This document shows, one piece after another, positions 1 to 6,285 of a stretch of 7,572 nucleotides of DNA. Each line of letters starts with the position of its first letter. Positions within the stretch are counted from its first letter, which is position 1. Position numbers and translations under genes: made by a program. The notes beneath the pieces were generated by a model, which saw only the letters and a list, made by a program, of their open reading frames with translations, was not told the DNA's origin and searched no databases. The DNA is taken from assembly GCA_030146905.1 (NCBI GenBank), contig JASLAV010000439.1, positions 1 through 7,572 on the forward strand. The letters run 5' to 3'. Origin of the DNA: Lentzea sp. (GTDB lineage: Bacteria > Actinomycetota > Actinomycetes > Mycobacteriales > Pseudonocardiaceae).

Positions 1-2603
1 GGGTCGTCGATGCGTTCCGCCAGTTCCAGCGCCTCGTGCAACGGTGCCACGGCCTCCGCCGGGCGCCCGGCCGCGATGAGCACGTCGCCCAGGTAGTTCA
101 GCACCACCGTTTCCGTGGTGACGTCACCGATCACGCGCACCGCCGCCAGCGCCGAGGTCAACGCCTCCAGCGCCTCCTCGTGCCTGCCCATGGCGTGCAG
201 GATCATACCGAGCGCGCTCTGGGTGTCGGCCTCGTCGCGGCGGCTGCCCAGCTCGCGCATCAGCGCCAGCGCGGACGTGCACGCCCGCAACGCCTCGTCG
301 TAGCGGCCGGCCGCGCTGTAGATGTTGCTGACGTTGCTCATCGCCTGCGACTCGAGGTGCCTGTCGCCGAGCTCGCGCGCCACCGTGATCGTCTGTTCGA
401 GCAGCTCGGCGGCCTCGGCGTTGCGGCCGATGCTGCGGTAGACCAGCGACAGGTTGTTCAGCGTGCCCGCCACGCCCTGCAGGTCGCCCAGCTCGCGCAG
501 CATCTCGATCGCGCGCTCGTTGTGGTGGATGGCCTTCTGGTACTGGGCGGTCTGCCAGAACACCATCGCGTAGTTCTTGGTGGTGATCGCGAGCGCGGTG
601 GGGTTGCCCTCCGCCGCCTTCAGCGCCAGCTCGTTGATCGTGGCCCAGTCGCGCGTGTGTCCGCGCACGATGCAGAAGAACGTCATCGTGCGCGCGAGCT
701 GCCATGTGTGCGTGTGCCAGCCACCTTCGAGCGACAACGCCACGGCGGCGACGAGCGTCTGCCGTTCGGTCTCCAGCCACTGCACCGCGTGGTCGTAGTC
801 GCGCAGCACGAGCCGCGTCGCGGGACGGTAGGTGATGTCGACCTCGTACCTGCGGGAGGCGGGCGACAGCAGCTCCGTCGCCTGGTGCGCGGTGTCCAGG
901 AAGTGGTCGAGCAGCCGGGTGAGCGGCTCGCGTGACGAGTCCACCCGGGACTGGGCGTACTGCCGGAGCAGGTCGTGCATCCGGTAGCGGCCGACCGTCG
1001 TCGCCTCCAGCAGGTGCACGTCGACGAGGTCCTCGAGCATCGCGTCGCACTCCAGCACGTCGAGCTCGCCCAGCGCGGCCGCCTGGTCGACGTCGAAGTC
1101 CGTGCCGTGGTGCAGTCCCAGCAGGCCGAAGAGCCGCTGGTGCCCGGCGGGCAGCTGACCGAACGACAACGCGAACACCGCGTCCAGTTCGGATAATCGT
1201 CCTTCGCGCAGCCGCGTCGCGAGGTGGGCGGTGGTCCACGTGGGACGGCTGCGCAACCGGCCGGCGGCGAGGCGCACGGCCAGCGGCAGCCTGCCGCACA
1301 GCTCGACGACCTCGCGCGCCGCGTCGTCCGCGCCGCGTTCGTCACCGACGATCGTGGCGAACAGCCGCAGCGCCTCCGCCTCGGACAGCACGTCCAGCGT
1401 GAGCGTCGACGTGCCCTCCAGCTCGACGAGCCGCACCCGCGACGTGACCAGCACCAGCGAACCGGGCGTGCCCGGCAACAACGGCCGCACCTGGTCGGCG
1501 CTCGCCGCGTTGTCCAGCACCACGAGCAGCTTCCGGCGGGCCAGCTCGCCGCGCCACATCGCGGCCCGCTCGTCCAGGCTGTTCGGGATGTCCTCCAGAC
1601 CGAGCGCGCGCAACAGCACGTCCAGCGCGTCCGTCGGTTCAACGGGCGCACGTCCGGCCGTGTGCGCGTGCAGGTCGATGAAAACCTGACCGTCCGGGTA
1701 CTCCAGCCGGTGCGCGAGGTGCACGGCCAGCGCCGTCTTGCCGACGCCGGGCATGCCGTCGATCGCGGAGATGACCACCGCGGACCGTCTGGTGACGACC
1801 CTGGTCAGGCTGTCGATCTCCGCCGCTCGCCCGGTGAAGTCCGCGACGTCGCGCGGCAGCGTGTTCAGCGCCGGCCGCGGCTGGTCGCCCCGCAGCAGCC
1901 GCTCGTGCAGCTCCCGCAGCTCGGGGCCGGGATCGGTGCCCAGCTCGTCGGCCAGCAGGTACCGCACGTCCTCGAACACCTGCAACGCCTCGGCCGAGCG
2001 GTTCGCGCGGTGCAGCGCGTTCATGAGCTGCAGCCACAGCTGTTCCCGCAACGGGAACTGCGTGGTCAGCCGCCGCAGCTCGGCGATCAGCGGTTCGCCC
2101 TGTCCCAGCTCGATCGCCAGGCGCGCGTGCTGCTCGGCGACCGTGAGCCGCCGTTCCTGCAGCAGGGTGAGCTCGGCGGCCAGGCGTGCCCCGACCGTGA
2201 GGCCGTCGAGCGCGGGGCCGCGCCACAACGCCAGCGCCTCCCCGTACCTCTCGACCGCCGTGCGGTGGTCACCCTCCTTCAACGCCTCGTCACCGCCGGC
2301 GCACAGCTGCTCGAAGACGCCGACGTCGATCTCCTCCGGCGGCACCTTCAGCCGGTAGCCACCCGGCACCGTGACGAGGTCGTCCGGCACGAGCTTGCGC
2401 AGCGCGGCCACGTACGTGCGGATGTTGGAGTCCGGTGCCGCGGGCGGGGACTCCCACACCGCCTCGCTCAGGTGTTCGACGCTGACCGTCTCGTTGACGT
2501 GCAGGGCCAGCGCTGCCAGCAGTGCCCGTTGCCGAGGTCCGCCAAGCCGCAGTTCGACGCCCCCACGCCAGATCTGCAGCGGCCCAAGAAGCCGATACCG
2601 CAC
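1..2603 (-). CDS. SARP-NB-ARC-TPR (AfsR-type) transcriptional regulator, 3' end beyond window
   Basis: This is a multidomain regulator of the AfsR class, which couples an OmpR-like DNA-binding domain to a nucleotide-driven STAND switch and often controls secondary metabolism. The frame is open for 867 codons with no stop before the left edge. Residues 1-92 form the winged helix, starting MRYRLLGPLQIWRGG and including the NIRTYVAALRKL stretch. Residues from about 93 to 240 are the BTAD helical domain. The NB-ARC module has P-loop GMPGVGKT (283-290), Walker B LLVVLDN (359-365) and CGRLPL (436-441). From about 670 to the edge there are at least five TPR units with a 40-residue period. I chose GTG at 2603 because GGAGGAGGG lies just upstream; the ATG at 2623 is out of frame. 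AfsR-like proteins run to about 900-1000 residues, so only the last part of the TPR domain should be missing. The gene is divergent from the LacI-family gene across 164 bp. The target genes cannot be told from this window. Confidence 0.93.
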   Translation of the reverse strand, partial: MRYRLLGPLQIWRGGVELRLGGPRQRALLAALALHVNETVSVEHLSEAVWESPPAAPDSNIRTYVAALRKLVPDDLVTVPGGYRLKVPPEEIDVGVFEQLCAGGDEALKEGDHRTAVERYGEALALWRGPALDGLTVGARLAAELTLLQERRLTVAEQHARLAIELGQGEPLIAELRRLTTQFPLREQLWLQLMNALHRANRSAEALQVFEDVRYLLADELGTDPGPELRELHERLLRGDQPRPALNTLPRDVADFTGRAAEIDSLTRVVTRRSAVVISAIDGMPGVGKTALAVHLAHRLEYPDGQVFIDLHAHTAGRAPVEPTDALDVLLRALGLEDIPNSLDERAAMWRGELARRKLLVVLDNAASADQVRPLLPGTPGSLVLVTSRVRLVELEGTSTLTLDVLSEAEALRLFATIVGDERGADDAAREVVELCGRLPLAVRLAAGRLRSRPTWTTAHLATRLREGRLSELDAVFALSFGQLPAGHQRLFGLLGLHHGTDFDVDQAAALGELDVLECDAMLEDLVDVHLLEATTVGRYRMHDLLRQYAQSRVDSSREPLTRLLDHFLDTAHQATELLSPASRRYEVDITYRPATRLVLRDYDHAVQWLETERQTLVAAVALSLEGGWHTHTWQLARTMTFFCIVRGHTRDWATINELALKAAEGNPTALAITTKNYAMVFWQTAQYQKAIHHNERAIEMLRELGDLQGVAGTLNNLSLVYRSIGRNAEAAELLEQTITVARELGDRHLESQAMSNVSNIYSAAGRYDEALRACTSALALMRELGSRRDEADTQSALGMILHAMGRHEEALEALTSALAAVRVIGDVTTETVVLNYLGDVLIAAGRPAEAVAPLHEALELAERIDD

Positions 2604-2606
2604 TCG

Positions 2607-2615
2607 CCCTCCTCC
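2607..2615 (-). promoter_or_regulatory. Ribosome binding site of the SARP regulator
   Basis: The minus strand reads GGAGGAGGG, then CGA, then the GTG at 2603. The GGAGG core sits seven bases before the start. This purine run is what decides for the GTG over the out-of-frame ATG at 2623. Confidence 0.7.
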
Positions 2616-2767
2616 GGGGGCATGGTGCCAGAACTCGGGGCGGCTGTGCGGAATTTGTGCGAGCGATCTTGGAAACTCGTGTCCGACCGCTGGGAAGAGG
2701 GAGGTCTGAGGTGGACCGCGACCGGGTGAACAGATCATGGACGGGGCAGGCGGCCTAGGATGACCGC

Positions 2768-3784
2768 ATGACCGAGACGGCGAAACGACGTCCCGGCCCG
2801 CGGATCGAGGAGGTCGCGCGGGTCGCGGGGGTGTCCAAGTCGACCGTCTCGCGCGTGATCAACGACGAGCAGTACGTCAGCGCCAAGGCCCGTGAGGCCG
2901 TGCACGCCGCGATCGCCCAGCTGGGCTACTCCCCCAACCAGGCCGCGCGTGCGCTCGCCGGCAACCGCGCCAACGCGATCGCCCTCGTGGTCTCGGAACC
3001 GACGGGCCGGGTGCTGTCCGACCCGTTCTTCGCCGGCGTCCTGCGCGGTGTCCACTCGGAGCTCGCGGGGCGGCACACGCAGCTGCTGCTGATGATGAGC
3101 CAGCCGTCGGACACCGAGGACCTGGTCACGTACCTGAGCAGCGGGCACGTCGACGGCGCGCTGCTGGTGAGCCTGCACGGCGAGGACCCGCTGGTGCCCA
3201 TGCTGGCCGAGATCGGCCTGCCCGTCGTCTCCGGCGGACGGCCGCTCGGCAAGACCGTGCCGTTCGTCGACGCGGACAACTTCAGCGGCGCGCTCGAAGC
3301 CGCGCGCCACCTGGTCTCGTTGGGGCGCAAGCGCATCGGCACCGTAGCGGGCCCCAAGGACATGGCCGTCGGCGCGGACAGGCTCAGCGGCTTCAAACGC
3401 GGGCTGAGCGAGGGCAGGCTCGCCACGGACCTCGTGGCCCACGGCGACTTCACGCCCGAAAGCGGCGCACGGGCCATGGAACGCCTGCTGCACAAGGCAC
3501 CTGACCTCGACGCGGTGTTCGTCGCCGCGGACATCATGGCGCTGGGAGCGCTGCAGGTGCTCCACGCGCAGGGAAAGCGCGTGCCGCAGGACGTCGCCGT
3601 GGTCGGCTTCGACGACTCGGTGTTCGCCGCGACCGCCACACCTCCGCTCACGACGATCCGCCAGGACGTCGAGGAGCTCGGCCGCACCATGACGTGGCGG
3701 CTGCTGGCCGAGCTCGCAGGAGAAGCGGGGCTGCCGCCGTCACTGCTGCTGCCGACGTCGCTGGTCAAGCGGTCGAGCGCCTGA
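2768..3784 (+). CDS. LacI/GalR-family transcriptional repressor
   Basis: This is a sugar-responsive DNA-binding regulator of 338 residues, the normal length for the family. The N-terminal helix-turn-helix covers residues 13-32 (IEEVARVAGVSKSTVSRVIN). It is followed by the hinge region, with P56 and the ARALAG hinge helix (60-65) that inserts into the operator minor groove in LacI proteins. Residues from about 70 form the periplasmic-binding-protein-like sensor, with SDPFFAGVLRGV in the first lobe and the conserved VVGFDDS near residue 275, followed by TPPLTTIRQDV. The ATG at 2768 has AGGA at 2757-2760 with a seven-base spacer. The 164 bp between it and the SARP gene show no clear operator palindrome. 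The effector is unknown. A link to the operator-like boxes before the alpha-glucosidase at 6657 is possible, but those lie 2.8 kb away with unrelated genes between. Confidence 0.95.
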   Translation: MTETAKRRPGPRIEEVARVAGVSKSTVSRVINDEQYVSAKAREAVHAAIAQLGYSPNQAARALAGNRANAIALVVSEPTGRVLSDPFFAGVLRGVHSELAGRHTQLLLMMSQPSDTEDLVTYLSSGHVDGALLVSLHGEDPLVPMLAEIGLPVVSGGRPLGKTVPFVDADNFSGALEAARHLVSLGRKRIGTVAGPKDMAVGADRLSGFKRGLSEGRLATDLVAHGDFTPESGARAMERLLHKAPDLDAVFVAADIMALGALQVLHAQGKRVPQDVAVVGFDDSVFAATATPPLTTIRQDVEELGRTMTWRLLAELAGEAGLPPSLLLPTSLVKRSSA

Positions 3785-3794
3785 GTGGTGTACA

Positions 3795-3806
3795 TCGGCG
3801 CGCCGA
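3795..3806. repeat. 12-bp perfect palindrome downstream of the LacI-family gene
   Basis: TCGGCGCGCCGA is perfectly self-complementary and begins 11 bases after the repressor stop codon. No T tract follows on either strand and the stem would be short, so a terminator role is weak. Confidence 0.35.
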
Positions 3807-3876
3807 CATGCCGCGTCACGCTTCGAGCTGACTTTCACCCGTTCGGCACAACCCGGCCGCACTCCCGGTAACACCC

Positions 3877-3886
3877 GGACCGGTCC
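3877..3886. repeat. 10-bp palindrome upstream of the membrane protein
   Basis: GGACCGGTCC is a perfect palindrome 45 bp before the GTG at 3932. It shares the 9-mer CCGGACCGG with the palindrome at 5240-5252 before the secreted inhibitor gene. In DNA this GC-rich the match may be chance. No convincing promoter hexamers were found in 3785-3931. Confidence 0.25.
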
Positions 3887-3931
3887 CTCGATGGGAAGCG
3901 TACGAATCCCACCCCCGAGGGAGTTGCGACA

Positions 3932-4819
3932 GTGATCGAGAACTCGGCCGCCGGCCTGGTGATGGTGCCCGGCGAGGTGTCGGTGACCGTGACCGGCGAG
4001 GAGCACCACCAGCTGACGCTCGCCCGGTACGCCGTTCCCGGCGGCGTGACGCGGCAGGTCGCCGTGCACCTGACGTGGTGCTCGATCGACGCGGGCGAGC
4101 ACCGGGGTCATCGCGGGATCGAGGTGCGGCTCGACGGGCAGCGCGTCGGCGAGCTGACTTTCCTGATGTCGCAACGGTATGCGCCGGTGCTGATGCAGGT
4201 GGAGTCCGGCGGCGGTGCCGCGGGGTGCACGGCGTTGATCCGGCGCGGTGACAACGGCCTGCTGCAGGTGTCGCTGCGGATGCCCCGCGAGGTTCCCCGT
4301 GGCGCGGTGGTCCCGGTGTCGGGCTCTCCCTCGTGGCTGGCGCCGGTGGCGATCGGTGCGGCGAGCCTGTTCGCGTTCTTCATCGTGATCGGTCTCATCG
4401 GTGCCGTGCTGAGCGGCGGCACGTCCGGCGTCGACAAGGCCGCGGCTGAGCTCACGACCACGACGACCACCACGAGCACCACCGCGCCGACGAGCACGAC
4501 GACGTCGGCCACGACTTCCACCACGACGACAACGACCACCACCACGACGACCGTTGTCCCGCCGTCGGTCCCGCAGCCGAAGCCGCAACCCCAGCCGAAG
4601 CCCAGCCCACAGCCGCAACCACAACCGCAGCCCCAGCCGGTGCCGGCACCGAAGCCCGCGTGCGACTCGAACTACAGCGGCTGCGTGCCGATCGCGTCCG
4701 ACGTCGACTGCGCCGGTGGCAGCGGGAACGGGCCCGCCTACGTGGCAGGCCCGATCCGCGTCATCGGCAACGACGTCTACGGGCTGGACAACGACAAGGA
4801 CGGCGTCGCCTGCGAGTGA
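3932..4819 (+). CDS. Single-pass membrane protein with Thr-rich/Pro-Gln stalk and C-terminal Excalibur-like calcium-binding domain
   Basis: The protein has 295 residues. Residues 1-133 form a globular region with no signal peptide. Its IEVRLDGQRVGELTFLMSQRY segment is a kind of module I believe recurs in actinobacterial proteins, but I cannot name it. Residues 135-161 are one hydrophobic membrane segment (WLAPVAIGAASLFAFFIVIG). Residues 175-207 are nearly all Thr/Ser, and 210-242 are Pro/Gln/Lys repeats; together they look like an extended, possibly O-glycosylated cell-wall-spanning stalk. Residues 244-295 contain three further cysteines and end in LDNDKDGVACE, the DxDxDGxxCE signature of Excalibur-type calcium-binding modules. 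The likely topology is N-terminus inside and C-terminus outside. The start is GTG, with GAGGGAG eight bases upstream (3917-3923). The function is unknown; sensing or anchoring at the cell surface is a guess. Its stop lies one base from the stop of the converging inhibitor gene. Confidence 0.88.
   Translation: MIENSAAGLVMVPGEVSVTVTGEEHHQLTLARYAVPGGVTRQVAVHLTWCSIDAGEHRGHRGIEVRLDGQRVGELTFLMSQRYAPVLMQVESGGGAAGCTALIRRGDNGLLQVSLRMPREVPRGAVVPVSGSPSWLAPVAIGAASLFAFFIVIGLIGAVLSGGTSGVDKAAAELTTTTTTTSTTAPTSTTTSATTSTTTTTTTTTTTVVPPSVPQPKPQPQPKPSPQPQPQPQPQPVPAPKPACDSNYSGCVPIASDVDCAGGSGNGPAYVAGPIRVIGNDVYGLDNDKDGVACE
4454..4552 (+). repeat. Low-complexity ACC/ACG triplet tract encoding a poly-Thr stalk
   Basis: Thirty-three codons (residues 175-207) are almost all Thr codons, ACG and ACC, with a few Ser, Ala and Pro. 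The tract is prone to length change by slippage, so its length may vary between strains. Confidence 0.85.
4559..4657 (+). repeat. Pro-Gln/Pro-Lys dipeptide repeat tract
   Basis: Residues 210-242 alternate Pro with Gln or Lys (CCG/CAG/CAA/AAG codons). This resembles the rigid proline-rich spacers that carry domains across the actinobacterial cell wall. Confidence 0.85.
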
Positions 4820-4820
4820 A

Positions 4821-5165
4821 CTAGCGCTGGACGAACACGCTTCCCGCCTGGAACGTGATGTTCGGCTGGCCGGACTTGCCCTCGATCGGGTAGGGCCGGC
4901 CGGTGCAGTCGTCGCTCGCGAACAGCGACGCGGTCTTCGTGCTGTTGTTGTAGGCGGAGCGGATCCTGTTGCCCCAGCCGTGTTCGACGAGGTCGACGCA
5001 CGCGGACGCGCCGAGCGGCGAGACGTTGAACCTCGCACCCTCGTAGTTGGTCTGATCCCACGCGCAGAACGCGTCGGTGAACGTGCAGTCCGGCTCCGCG
5101 GCCTGCGCGGCGGGCGTGAAAGCCAGACCCGCCAACGCGCACAGCACAACAGCGACCTTCTTCAT
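4821..5165 (-). CDS. Small secreted peptidase inhibitor family I36-like protein
   Basis: The protein has 114 residues. Residues 1-22 or 23 form a Sec signal peptide: MKK, a hydrophobic core, then FTPAAQA-AEP with an AxA cleavage site. The mature part of about 92 residues has four cysteines (C27, C34, C56, C87), enough for two disulfides. The pattern around CAWDQTNYEGARFNV, with the later WGNRIRSAYNNS, matches the beta/gamma-crystallin-like fold of family I36, known from the Streptomyces metalloproteinase inhibitor SMI. Many I36-like actinobacterial proteins have no tested activity, so inhibition of an extracellular protease is inferred from the family. ATG 5165 is preceded by GGGGAGG (5176-5170) with a four-base gap. 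The gene lies downstream of the DUF1684 gene on the same strand with 116 bp between, and probably has its own promoter. The frame stays open far upstream, but that extension is antisense-type shadow sequence. Confidence 0.87.
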   Translation of the reverse strand: MKKVAVVLCALAGLAFTPAAQAAEPDCTFTDAFCAWDQTNYEGARFNVSPLGASACVDLVEHGWGNRIRSAYNNSTKTASLFASDDCTGRPYPIEGKSGQPNITFQAGSVFVQR

Positions 5166-5169
5166 GGTG

Positions 5170-5195
5170 CCTCCCCAGGTTCCCCAGTGTTCCCC
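5170..5195 (-). repeat. Phased GGGGAAC repeats running into the inhibitor's ribosome binding site
   Basis: On the minus strand GGGGAAC occurs at 5195-5189 and again at 5185-5179, exactly 10 bases apart. The related GGGGAGG at 5176-5170 forms the Shine-Dalgarno sequence. Spacing near one helical turn could mark a protein-binding array or a structured 5' leader; it may also be chance. Confidence 0.5.
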
Positions 5196-5204
5196 TTGTC
5201 CAGC

Positions 5205-5234
5205 ACCCTTCCGGCTTTCCCGTTGCCAGGTCAA
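5205..5234 (-). promoter_or_regulatory. Possible promoter of the I36-like gene
   Basis: The minus strand has TTGACC at 5234-5229, a good -35 box. After an 18-base spacer comes AAGGGT at 5210-5205, a modest -10. It lies directly upstream of the secreted inhibitor gene. The -35 is the stronger part of the call. Confidence 0.35.
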
Positions 5235-5239
5235 GGATT

Positions 5240-5252
5240 TTCCGGACCGGAA
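5240..5252. promoter_or_regulatory. 13-bp palindrome, possible operator for the I36-like gene
   Basis: TTCCGGACCGGAA is a perfect inverted repeat around one central base. It lies just upstream of the candidate -35 TTGACC on the minus strand. The stem is too short and lacks a T tract for a good terminator of the DUF1684 gene, so a protein-binding site is the better reading. Confidence 0.35.
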
Positions 5253-5281
5253 CCCGGCCGGTGGAGTGATCGCACCCGTGT

Positions 5282-6031
5282 TCAGGCCCGCTCGTACGGC
5301 GTCTGCTCCCCCGCTTCGACGCCGAACGGCAGGTGGTTGCCGGCGGGAGGCAGCGGGCACGTGGCGAAGTCGGTGAACGCGCACGGCAGGTTCGTCGCGC
5401 GGTTGAAGTCGAGCACCACCTTGCCGTCGACAGGGGTCGCCGCCAGCGACCGGTTCGCCGCGTACGTGGTGACACCGCTGGTCTCGTCGGTGAAGAGGAT
5501 GCTCAACTCGCCGTTGCGCCCGTTGAACGCCGTCAGCGTGTGCTCGGTGCCGTCGTGCCGGAACCGCACACGGCCTGGTGCCTCGTAGACGTGGCTGAGC
5601 CCTTCGACCACCGCGCCGACGGTCGTGGGCACGGGTGCGTCGAACGGCTCGTAGACGCCCTCCAGCACCCACTTCTCCTGCGGTTCGTACGACGGCACGC
5701 CGCGGAAGTTCTTGAGCACCTCGGCTTTCGGGTCGTGCACGCGGATCAGGTACCCGCCGCGGCGCGCGACCTCGATCTCGACGTCGCCTGCCGCGACACG
5801 CGTGCCGGGGCCGCTCTGCACGAGCTCGAACCGCTTCGTCTCGCCCTCGTCGCGCCAGTACGCCGCGTCGTCGTCCTGCCACCACTCGCCCGGCAGGCCG
5901 TCGTAGGCGCGTGGGGTCGTCTCCAGCCAGTCGAGCGACACCAGCGCCAACCACCCGTACGGGTCGGCCAGCGCGTTCTCCCGGTCCGTCTTCCAGGTCT
6001 GCCAGTCCTCCGCGAATCCGCTCATGGTCAT
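5282..6031 (-). CDS. DUF1684 domain-containing protein
   Basis: A cytoplasmic-looking protein of 249 residues with no signal peptide or membrane segment. The C-terminal part carries the DUF1684 hallmarks: FTDETSGVTTYAANR (180-194), LDFNRATNLPCAFTD (207-221) and CPLPPAGNHLPFGVEAGE (225-242). Earlier FRGVPSYEPQEKW (109-121) and YEPFDAP (127-133) match the actinobacterial subgroup I remember. The conserved Asn, Cys, Pro and Glu positions suggest a catalytic or ligand-binding core, but the family's biochemical function is not known to me. The start is ATG 6031 or ATG 6025 in the same frame. Neither has a recognisable Shine-Dalgarno sequence, and no earlier in-frame start exists nearby. The gene begins about 100 bp downstream of the last tRNA-like gene on the same strand, with no clear terminator between, so read-through is possible. 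Confidence 0.9.
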   Translation of the reverse strand: MTMSGFAEDWQTWKTDRENALADPYGWLALVSLDWLETTPRAYDGLPGEWWQDDDAAYWRDEGETKRFELVQSGPGTRVAAGDVEIEVARRGGYLIRVHDPKAEVLKNFRGVPSYEPQEKWVLEGVYEPFDAPVPTTVGAVVEGLSHVYEAPGRVRFRHDGTEHTLTAFNGRNGELSILFTDETSGVTTYAANRSLAATPVDGKVVLDFNRATNLPCAFTDFATCPLPPAGNHLPFGVEAGEQTPYERA

Positions 6032-6067
6032 GCCAACGACGGGCGGGAGGCAGCGCTTCCCCGTTCC

Positions 6068-6134
6068 ACTGCATGGGACACGAGTGCGTCGATCCGCATA
6101 CCCCGCAGGGGGTTCACTCGAACCGGCGTGCAGT
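6068..6134 (-). other. Structured tail after the tRNA array
   Basis: Directly after the encoded CCA of the third tRNA-like gene, the minus strand begins ACTGCA (6134-6129). This pairs perfectly with TGCAGT at 6073-6068. Inside are GGTTC-GAGT-GAACC and an overlapping CCCC/GGGG hairpin. CGAGTG/CACTCG offers an alternative pairing. The stretch GCCGGTTCGAGT differs by one base from the T-arm stretch of the His-like gene. It lacks a 7-base anticodon loop and a proper T stem, so it is not a tRNA. It may be a decayed tRNA, a processing structure or chance in GC-rich DNA. Confidence 0.3.
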
Positions 6135-6206
6135 TGGTCGCGCGTCCTGGTGTCGAACCAGGCACCCAGGGCTCATGAGGCCCCGGTGATCACCGGATCC
6201 CGCGCG
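6135..6206 (-). tRNA. tRNA-Met(CAU)-like gene with a shortened D arm and encoded CCA
   Basis: Parsed 5' to 3' on the minus strand: acceptor CGCGCGG; positions 8-9 GA; a 13-base D region TCCGGTGATCACC; anticodon stem GGGGC/GCCCT around loop CTCATGA (anticodon CAU, U33 present); variable GGGTG; T arm CCTGG-TTCGACA-CCAGG; acceptor ACGCGCG; discriminator A; CCA. Six acceptor pairs are Watson-Crick, with G7/A66 mismatched. The body is 69 nt against the usual 73 or more. The D region is too short for a normal arm, has no G18-G19 and no U8; its best fold is GGT-GATC-ACC. It starts on the base after the CCA of the preceding gene. Amino-acid identity is uncertain: CAU also occurs in initiator tRNA and in lysidine-modified tRNA-Ile. 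A translationally inactive tRNA-like RNA or a decayed copy is possible. Confidence 0.5.
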
Positions 6207-6283
6207 TGGGGTGACCGACCGGACTCGCACCGGCTTCGACCAGGACCACGGCCTGGCGCCTCGACTGCTTCGGCTTCGGTCAC
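6207..6283 (-). tRNA. tRNA-His(GUG)-like gene with non-canonical conserved bases and encoded CCA
   Basis: Parsed on the minus strand: acceptor GTGACCG/CGGTCAC (seven perfect pairs); 8-9 AA; D arm GCCG-AAGCAGTCG-AGGC with one G/A mismatch; anticodon arm CCAGG-CCGTGGT-CCTGG (anticodon GUG); variable TCGAA; T arm GCCGG-TGCGAGT-CCGGT; discriminator C73; CCA. The body is 74 nt. C73 fits bacterial tRNA-His, but the base at -1 is T, not the G-1 that histidyl-tRNA synthetase normally needs. Other usually invariant positions are altered: C33 for U33, G55 for U55, A8 for U8, and GT for G18-G19. The stems are intact, so it does not look like random decay. It starts two bases after the discriminator of tRNA-Gln and must be cotranscribed with it. 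It may be a divergent functional tRNA-His, a dedicated non-translational tRNA or a pseudo-tRNA. Confidence 0.62.
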
Positions 6284-6285
6284 AG

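Noticed and set aside
2621..2623. ATG as start of the SARP regulator
   Set aside because: It is 20 bases upstream of the GTG and out of frame with the domain-bearing frame.
1224..2729. Long plus-strand open frame opposite the SARP gene
   Set aside because: It is an Arg/Gln/Pro-rich antisense shadow. The minus-strand frame has SARP, NB-ARC and TPR motifs in a single continuous frame.
2735..3565. Minus-strand open frame opposite the LacI-family gene
   Set aside because: The plus-strand frame is a complete LacI-family protein; the minus frame has no recognisable motif.
3795..3806. Intrinsic terminator after the LacI-family gene
   Set aside because: The 12-bp palindrome gives only a short stem and is not followed by a T tract.
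4454..4657. CRISPR-like or tandem DNA repeat array
   Set aside because: The repetition is triplet-level and in frame, and encodes a Thr-rich and Pro/Gln-rich stalk. There are no spacers.
3740..5149. Long minus-strand open frame opposite the membrane protein
   Set aside because: It is low-complexity Arg/Gly sequence produced by the complement of the Thr and Pro/Gln tracts, with no domain, and conflicts with two well-supported genes.
4821..6074. Single 417-residue minus-strand protein ending in the I36-like sequence
   Set aside because: The part before residue M of MKKVAV overlaps the DUF1684 gene in another frame. The signal peptide and ribosome site mark a separate small gene.
6068..6134. 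Fourth complete tRNA gene
   Set aside because: There is no seven-base anticodon loop, the T stem does not pair, and no CCA or normal discriminator follows the closing stem.
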